Shown here in pieces: positions 11,217-15,371 of a DNA stretch of 15,371 nucleotides. Origin of the DNA: a bacterium. GTDB taxonomy: Bacteria; Patescibacteriota; Minisyncoccia; Minisyncoccales; DG-74-3. Numbering within the stretch: position 1 is the first letter of the stretch; every line of letters begins with the position of its first letter. The DNA lies in assembly GCA_021161025.1 (NCBI GenBank), contig JAGHBK010000018.1:1-15371 (forward strand), read 5' to 3'. The notes under the pieces were generated by a model that saw only the letters and a program-made list of their open reading frames with translations, was not told the origin of the DNA and did no database searches. The position numbers and the translations under genes are program-made.

Positions 11217-13307
11217 ATGGATCTCTCTACCCCGGTAGAAAAAATTCCTTATGTTGGAGCTGGGTATCAAAAGAAGTTAAAGAAATTAGGGATTAGAAAT
11301 ATAAGAGACCTCTTTTTTCATTTTCCTCATCGATATGAGGATTTTTCTAATCTTTTACAGATTTCAGAAGCTAAAATTGGAGAAAAAGTCTGCGTTTTGG
11401 GTAAAATTCAAAGAATTGAAAACACTAAAACCTGGAAAAAGAAAATGATTTTAACTACTGCTTTGGTGAAAGACGATTCAGGTTCTCTTAGAGTAGTTTG
11501 GTTCAACCAACCTTATTTAGTAAATGTGCTCAAAGAGGGAGATAAGATTTGTTTAGCAGGAAAAATAAGTATGGGCCCTGAGGGTTTGTATTTACAAAAC
11601 CCAGCCTATGAGAAAATAAAAACCTTCGACCTTTCAAAAGATAAATTGCTCCATACAGGTCGCTTGGTGCCTGTTTATCCAGAAACAGAAGGATTGTCTT
11701 CAAGATGGTTAAGATTTATAATAAGACCGCTTTTGACGAAATTAAAAAATAAATTAAAAGATCCTCTTCCAGAAAAGATTAGATCGAAATACAAGCTGTT
11801 AACTCTTTCAGAGGCTCTTTTTCAAATTCATTTTCCGAGCACAAAAAAATTAGCAAGAGAGGCAAAAAAGCGTTTTTCTTTTCAAGAGCTTTTTATTTTG
11901 TCTTTAGTGGTTTTAAGAGAAAAATTAAAAATAGCTAAAGAAAATGCTTTTTCTATTCCTATCAAACTTGAAATAATTAAAAGATTTGTGAATTCTTTAC
12001 CTTTTAAATTAACGAATGCCCAAAAAAAAGTTGCTTGGCAAATTTTAAAAGATTTAGAAAAGAAAATACCGATGAATAGACTTTTAGAGGGAGATGTAGG
12101 TTCTGGAAAAACAGTGGTAGCAGTTTTGGCTGCTTTAAATGTAGTGAAAGCAGGATATCAAGTAGCTTTTATGGCTCCTACTGAAATTTTAGCAAAGCAA
12201 CATTTTAAAGAGGTTTCTAATTTGCTTAAAAATTTTAAATTAAAAATTGCTCTTTTAACCGGGAAAGAAAGTAAGATAAATAGGAAAAAAATCTCTCGCA
12301 AAAAATTATTAGAAAAATTAAAAAATGGAGAGGTTGATATTCTGATTGGCACACATGCTCTAATCCAAAAGGAAGTAAAATTTGGTAAATTAGCTTTTGT
12401 GATATTAGATGAACAACACCGTTTTGGGGTAAGACAAAGAGCAAAACTTTGCCAACAGCCGAATTTTATTCCCCATTTTCTCTCAATGACTGCTACTCCT
12501 ATTCCTCGCACTTTAGCTTTAACTGTTTATGGAGATTTAGATTTATCAATTATTGATGAACTTCCAAAAGGAAGAAAAAAAGTTATTACAAAAGTCATTC
12601 CTCCAAAAAAGAGGAAGATGGCTTATGAGTTTATTAAAGGGGAGGTTAAAAAAGGAAGGCAGGTTTTTGTAATTTGTCCTAGAATTGAAGCAAAAAATAC
12701 AAAAAGTTTGGGTTGGGCAGAAGTGAAAGCGGTAAAGGAAGAATATAAAAAACTCTCTGAGGAGGTTTTCTCTGATTTAAGAGTGGCTATGCTCCATGGC
12801 AGATTGTCTTCGGAAGAGAAAGAAAGAATAATGGAAGATTTTAAAAAAAGAAAAATTGATATTTTAGTTTCCACATCAGTAATCGAAGTAGGGATTGATG
12901 TGCCAAATGCTACAGTGATAATGATTGAAGGAGCAGAAAGGTTTGGCTTGGCTCAGTTACATCAATTTAGAGGAAGGGTGGGAAGAGGAAAACACCAATC
13001 TTTCTGTCTTCTATTTACTGACTCTCCGGCAAAAAGAACAAGAAAAAGGTTAGAGGCTCTGTTGACTTGTGAAGATGGTTTTACCCTGTCAGAAAAAGAT
13101 TTGGAAATTAGAGGTCCTGGAGATTTCTCTGGTGTAAGACAATGGGGAATTCCTGATTTACCGATGGCTTCTTTAAAAAACCTTTATTTAGTTGAAAAAA
13201 CAAAGAATGCAGCCAAAGAGATATTAAGTGAAGACCCAGAATTAAAAACATATCCCCTACTCAGAAAAGAATTGGCAAAATTTAGAGAAAGAATCCACCT
13301 TGAATAA
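11217..13307 (+). CDS. recG: ATP-dependent DNA helicase RecG
   Basis: RecG remodels stalled replication forks and Holliday junctions. The 696 residues match the family length (about 690). The N-terminal wedge begins DLSTPVEKIPYVGAGYQKKLKKLGI with the DLFFHFPHRYED motif. The helicase core has Walker A GDVGSGKT (292-299), the DEQH box (398-401), SMTATPIPRTLALT, and the C-terminal lobe ...VEVGIDVPNATVMI-type segment, QFRGRVGRG, then the RecG-specific ...DLEIRGPGDFSGVRQWG. An open frame extends 39 codons further upstream, but that region overlaps tRNA-Arg and a low-complexity spacer, so I start at ATG 11217, just before the family's usual N-terminus. There is no clear Shine-Dalgarno site. It converges on the glycosyltransferase gene. 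Confidence 0.96.
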   Translation: MDLSTPVEKIPYVGAGYQKKLKKLGIRNIRDLFFHFPHRYEDFSNLLQISEAKIGEKVCVLGKIQRIENTKTWKKKMILTTALVKDDSGSLRVVWFNQPYLVNVLKEGDKICLAGKISMGPEGLYLQNPAYEKIKTFDLSKDKLLHTGRLVPVYPETEGLSSRWLRFIIRPLLTKLKNKLKDPLPEKIRSKYKLLTLSEALFQIHFPSTKKLAREAKKRFSFQELFILSLVVLREKLKIAKENAFSIPIKLEIIKRFVNSLPFKLTNAQKKVAWQILKDLEKKIPMNRLLEGDVGSGKTVVAVLAALNVVKAGYQVAFMAPTEILAKQHFKEVSNLLKNFKLKIALLTGKESKINRKKISRKKLLEKLKNGEVDILIGTHALIQKEVKFGKLAFVILDEQHRFGVRQRAKLCQQPNFIPHFLSMTATPIPRTLALTVYGDLDLSIIDELPKGRKKVITKVIPPKKRKMAYEFIKGEVKKGRQVFVICPRIEAKNTKSLGWAEVKAVKEEYKKLSEEVFSDLRVAMLHGRLSSEEKERIMEDFKKRKIDILVSTSVIEVGIDVPNATVIMIEGAERFGLAQLHQFRGRVGRGKHQSFCLLFTDSPAKRTRKRLEALLTCEDGFTLSEKDLEIRGPGDFSGVRQWGIPDLPMASLKNLYLVEKTKNAAKEILSEDPELKTYPLLRKELAKFRERIHLE

Positions 13308-13432
13308 CGAATGTTAAATATCAAAACCCAAATGTCAAATCAATGTCAAATGACTAAATATCAAAATTTTTGGGAAATTTGGATTTTGAGTTTGATTTGT
13401 TATTTGTCATTTGGATTTTGGAATTGGGATTT
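13308..13432. repeat. A+T-rich mini-repeat cluster between recG and the glycosyltransferase
   Basis: The convergent gap and the 3' end of the glycosyltransferase gene are made of CAAAT/ATTTG units: CCAAATGTCAAATCAATGTC, CAAATGAC (13347-13354) and its inverse GTCATTTG (13406-13413), TTTGGATTTTG, and others. The inverted copies can fold into a long imperfect hairpin that could stop transcripts from both sides. The TGA stop of the minus-strand gene (13407-13409) lies within the GTCATTTG arm. Confidence 0.6.
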
Positions 13433-14960
13433 TTCGGGTTTTTTCGGTGGGCCAAAAACCAAGTTCTTTTCCTAACATTAATCTTGTTTGGGCATCTAAA
13501 GCTGGGAAAGAGCCAAAGAAAATTAAAGTTAAGGGCAAAAGTAACCATTGCAAAGCCATTGAAAGAGTTTTCAATCGGCTGTATTTTTGGGGGCGAGGAG
13601 GCAAAAGGGAAAAACTAATAACCCCTCCTATCAACATTCCTATCATAGCTACTGTCATAATATTTGAAGTTAAGCGTGGCAGATTATAGGAAAGCAAAGT
13701 GACATTAAATTTTTCTCCTCCCAAAAAAATTGGCAACCAACCCAAAAAGAAAATTAAAAGAGCTGTAGTTGCCCAAGACCAAAACCCTTCTAAGATAATA
13801 AGGGTATGTCGAATTTTCTCTGAAAGGGGAATTTTTTTATTTTTTACAAAATGATAAAGCAAAAAAGGGATATTTTCTACTCCCCAAGCCCAACGCCTTT
13901 GTTGCTTATATTGATTGACTATTGTTCGAGGTAAAGTTTTCGCCATTACAGCATCCATAGAAACAGGGTAATTTAAAGGTACAGTTTTGTAATCGCCATT
14001 GTAATATAAATATGCCTTCCAAAAAACCCGTGAATCATCAGAAACAATATTCGAAGGATAGCCTATATCTTGAAAAACTTTATAAGGAAAGGAATGAGAT
14101 GAATAAGTAACTAATTGCTCTGGTCTTTCTTGTTGCATCATTTGCCAGAAAGTACCTGAAGTAGAAATTACTCGAGAAAAAGCTGGAGCTTCCCAAATGT
14201 TATTGTTATAAAGAGGAATTGGTTGGAAACTGGACCTAAAAGGATTTTTTACTTTTAAAAAATTATAGGTTAAACATAAAAAATATTGAGGATAGGGACG
14301 GGTATCAATATCAAAATTTGAAATAATAATATTTTCTGGAGAAAGAGAAAGAGCTCGAATGATTTCCTTTTTTGTCTTGTTTATTGCGAAAGCAACGTTT
14401 GAACCCTTACCTGGTAACTCACCCGGAAGATTTTTTGGATGAAAGGTGACCAAAAACTTAAAAAATTTAGCTTTGTACTTTTCTTTTGCCATTTTAGCTA
14501 CTTTTTTCGCCTTCTTTCCTGCTCTTTCTTCCAGAGCCAACAAAACTATCATTTTTTCTTTTGGATAATCACAATTTAAAAGAGCTTCTAAAGAACTATC
14601 TATAATTTCAAAACCTTCTTTAAAAGCGGGTAAAACTATTAAATGATAAATTTCCCTCCATCTCTCTGGATACTCTTTTTCGAGCTTTTCCCTCCAATCT
14701 GTTTTTAGATTTTTTTTAAGTTGTCTAAAACTAGAAAGCTGATGGAAAGAAAGATAGATAATTCTTATTAACCAAAAAAGGTCAAAGCAAATTATAAAGA
14801 TGGCTACAAAAAAAGGAGCATAATAAGATAGAAAAAAAGCACCCAAAAGAGTACTCCAAGACAAAAAGCCTGGCAAAATTTCAAAAAATCTAAAAAGGGC
14901 CCTATCTTTGAAAAAATCAATTTGAGAACTTTTGGTAAGTTCTAAAGAGGAAAAAGTCAT
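13407..14960 (-). CDS. Membrane glycosyltransferase, family 2 (processive, cellulose/hyaluronan synthase-like)
   Basis: This 517-residue inner-membrane enzyme has an N-terminal pair of helices (about 35-70). A GT-A catalytic domain (about 105-360) carries LIVLPAFKEGFEII, KGSNVAFAIN, the DxD metal site NFDIDT (Asp217/Asp219), a SDDSRVFW segment that may supply the catalytic base (307-309), and QQRRWAWG (353-360), the QxxRW motif. About four C-terminal helices follow (390-415, 435-455, 465-485), then the conserved-looking ALDAQTRLMLGKELGFWPTEKT tail. It uses a nucleotide sugar on the cytoplasmic side to make a surface glycan or glycolipid; the sugar is unknown. The last five or so residues (PIPKSK) are encoded by the A+T mini-repeat. 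It is convergent with recG and divergent from the insertion element. Confidence 0.88.
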   Translation of the reverse strand: MTFSSLELTKSSQIDFFKDRALFRFFEILPGFLSWSTLLGAFFLSYYAPFFVAIFIICFDLFWLIRIIYLSFHQLSSFRQLKKNLKTDWREKLEKEYPERWREIYHLIVLPAFKEGFEIIDSSLEALLNCDYPKEKMIVLLALEERAGKKAKKVAKMAKEKYKAKFFKFLVTFHPKNLPGELPGKGSNVAFAINKTKKEIIRALSLSPENIIISNFDIDTRPYPQYFLCLTYNFLKVKNPFRSSFQPIPLYNNNIWEAPAFSRVISTSGTFWQMMQQERPEQLVTYSSHSFPYKVFQDIGYPSNIVSDDSRVFWKAYLYYNGDYKTVPLNYPVSMDAVMAKTLPRTIVNQYKQQRRWAWGVENIPFLLYHFVKNKKIPLSEKIRHTLIILEGFWSWATTALLIFFLGWLPIFLGGEKFNVTLLSYNLPRLTSNIMTVAMIGMLIGGVISFSLLPPRPQKYSRLKTLSMALQWLLLPLTLIFFGSFPALDAQTRLMLGKELGFWPTEKTRKIPIPKSK

Positions 14961-15180
14961 GTAGACAAATTAAATTTCCTAAAACTTTCATTATTATATT
15001 ACTAAATCTGATTTGTAAATCAAGGAGAGAAAATTTAAACAAGTGGGAAAATTTTTTTTGATTTCTTTTCATTCACTCGGCACTTTGGATAAGCCCTCTT
15101 CCTTAAAATTTTAAAATCTTTTAAAATATCTAAAAGAAAACAAAAAATAAATTAATCTACTTATAATTTTATAGAAACCA
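14961..15180. other. Intergenic region between glycosyltransferase and insertion element
   Basis: This A+T-rich stretch holds the likely glycosyltransferase promoter at its left side and otherwise only T-runs and A/T near-palindromes such as AAAATTTTAAAATCTTTTAAAAT around 15106-15128. A TATAAT lies near 15160-15170 on the plus strand and could serve tnpB, without a convincing -35. I see no coding sequence or RNA gene. Confidence 0.5.
14993..15023 (-). promoter_or_regulatory. Candidate promoter for the glycosyltransferase gene
   Basis: On the minus strand a perfect TATAAT (plus 14993-14998) lies about 33 nt before the ATG. Possible -35 hexamers are TTGATT (plus 15018-15023, spacing 19) or TTTACA (plus 15014-15019, spacing 15); neither spacing is ideal. 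Confidence 0.4.
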
Positions 15181-15220
15181 GGCAAGAAGACCACCGAATT
15201 CATTCGGTGGATGAATTGCC
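15181..15220 (+). mobile_element. IS200/IS605-type terminal hairpin (left end of element)
   Basis: CCACCGAAT (15191-15199) and ATTCGGTGG (15202-15210) form a perfect stem. An outer GGCAA (15181-15185) pairs with TTGCC (15216-15220) across a symmetric 5/5 internal loop. Short imperfect hairpins of this kind near the ends, instead of terminal inverted repeats, are the recognition sites of IS200/IS605 elements. The tnpB-like frame starts 25 nt downstream. No tnpA is visible in the window. The exact element end and target tetranucleotide cannot be fixed without the other end. Confidence 0.65.
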
Positions 15221-15244
15221 CCACGATAAGGTATCATAATAGTA

Positions 15245-15371
15245 ATGGCAAAGCAAATCTTAAATCCCGTTAGAGGTTCTAAAAACCCAAAAGAAGCACA
15301 GAAAGATAATATCTCTAACGGGGTAAAGAAAACATACAAATTTAGATTGTATCCAACAAAGAGTCAAAAAG
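15245..15371 (+). CDS. tnpB: TnpB-like RNA-guided nuclease / IS605 OrfB, N-terminal fragment
   Basis: Forty-two codons are present before the window ends. After an unusual N-terminal extension, KKTYKFRLYPTKSQK is the typical first strand of TnpB/OrfB proteins (YKFRLYPT.. followed by the helix that begins SQ). TnpB proteins are RuvC-type, RNA-guided DNA nucleases carried by IS200/IS605 and IS607 elements. Codons 8-26 are the second copy of the palindromic element also found in comF; no start codon exists between it and the TnpB core, so translation must pass through it. The upstream hairpin supports an IS605-type context. The RuvC and zinc motifs lie outside the window, so integrity is unknown. 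Confidence 0.78.
   Translation, partial: MAKQILNPVRGSKNPKEAQKDNISNGVKKTYKFRLYPTKSQK
15266..15322 (+). repeat. In-frame coding palindromic element, copy 2 (in tnpB)
   Basis: Perfect 10-bp inverted repeats CCCGTTAGAG (15266-15275) and CTCTAACGGG (15313-15322) enclose 37 nt. The element is 57 bp, or 19 codons (8-26 of the frame), with a peptide starting PVRG and ending ISNG. Arms and reading frame match copy 1 in comF, while the central sequence differs. Confidence 0.87.

Noticed and set aside
12158..12511. Minus-strand open frames opposite recG
   Set aside because: They lie wholly within the recG coding region and show no domain; they are frame shadows.
1..15371. CRISPR array
   Set aside because: The repeats seen are short, A+T-rich and contiguous or nested; none shows regular 25-40 bp repeats with unique spacers.

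Overview
The window is A+T-rich, gene-dense DNA that looks like a Candidate Phyla Radiation (Patescibacteria, Parcubacteria-like) genome. This rests on the gene set and style: a compact type IV pilus cluster with no secretin gene in view, short intergenic gaps, few clear Shine-Dalgarno sites, and runs of A+T-rich mini-repeats that spill into coding regions. UGA is used as a stop (pilN, the glycosyltransferase), so the UGA=Gly code of Gracilibacteria/Absconditabacteria is not supported. The lineage is inferred from style, not from a marker gene.

Positions 1-8931 (minus strand) hold a type IV pilus / competence pseudopilus cluster. In transcription order it reads pilM, pilN, pilO, a small PilP-like protein, pilB, pilT, pilC, two class III-type pilins, prepilin peptidase pilD, and the first 17 codons of a third pilin cut by the window edge. 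PilM/N/O/PilP-like form the inner-membrane alignment complex, PilC is the platform, and PilB and PilT are the extension and retraction motors. PilD processes the pilins. A good sigma70-type promoter (1996-2025) and a strong rho-independent terminator (911-941) set the two pilins apart as their own transcription unit. Degenerate repeats fill the pilM/pilN and pilP-like/pilB gaps, and a nested hairpin fills the pilB/pilT gap.

Positions 8999-9730 (plus) encode a ComF-type phosphoribosyltransferase-fold protein, divergent from pilM. It is followed by a terminator and two tandem tRNA-Ser genes on the minus strand (UGA and GCU anticodons). Next, on the minus strand, is a frameshifted LAGLIDADG homing endonuclease with an N-terminal helix-turn-helix. 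Then come tRNA-Arg (anticodon GCG) and recG on the plus strand. RecG converges on a membrane glycosyltransferase of family 2 (minus). The right edge enters an IS200/IS605-type element: a terminal-type hairpin and the first 42 codons of a tnpB-like gene.

The most unusual signal is a palindromic element bounded by CCCGTTAGA...TCTAACGGG. It lies inside the comF reading frame (60 bp) and again inside the N-terminus of tnpB (57 bp). Both copies have lengths divisible by three and are read in the same frame, giving 'PVR...SNG' peptides. It behaves like a protein-coding palindromic mobile element, comparable in concept to Rickettsia palindromic elements. Separately, intergenic-type A+T-rich mini-repeats have entered the pilD coding sequence at two variable loops and form the 3' end of the glycosyltransferase gene. 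All family assignments come from reading motifs; no database search was run.
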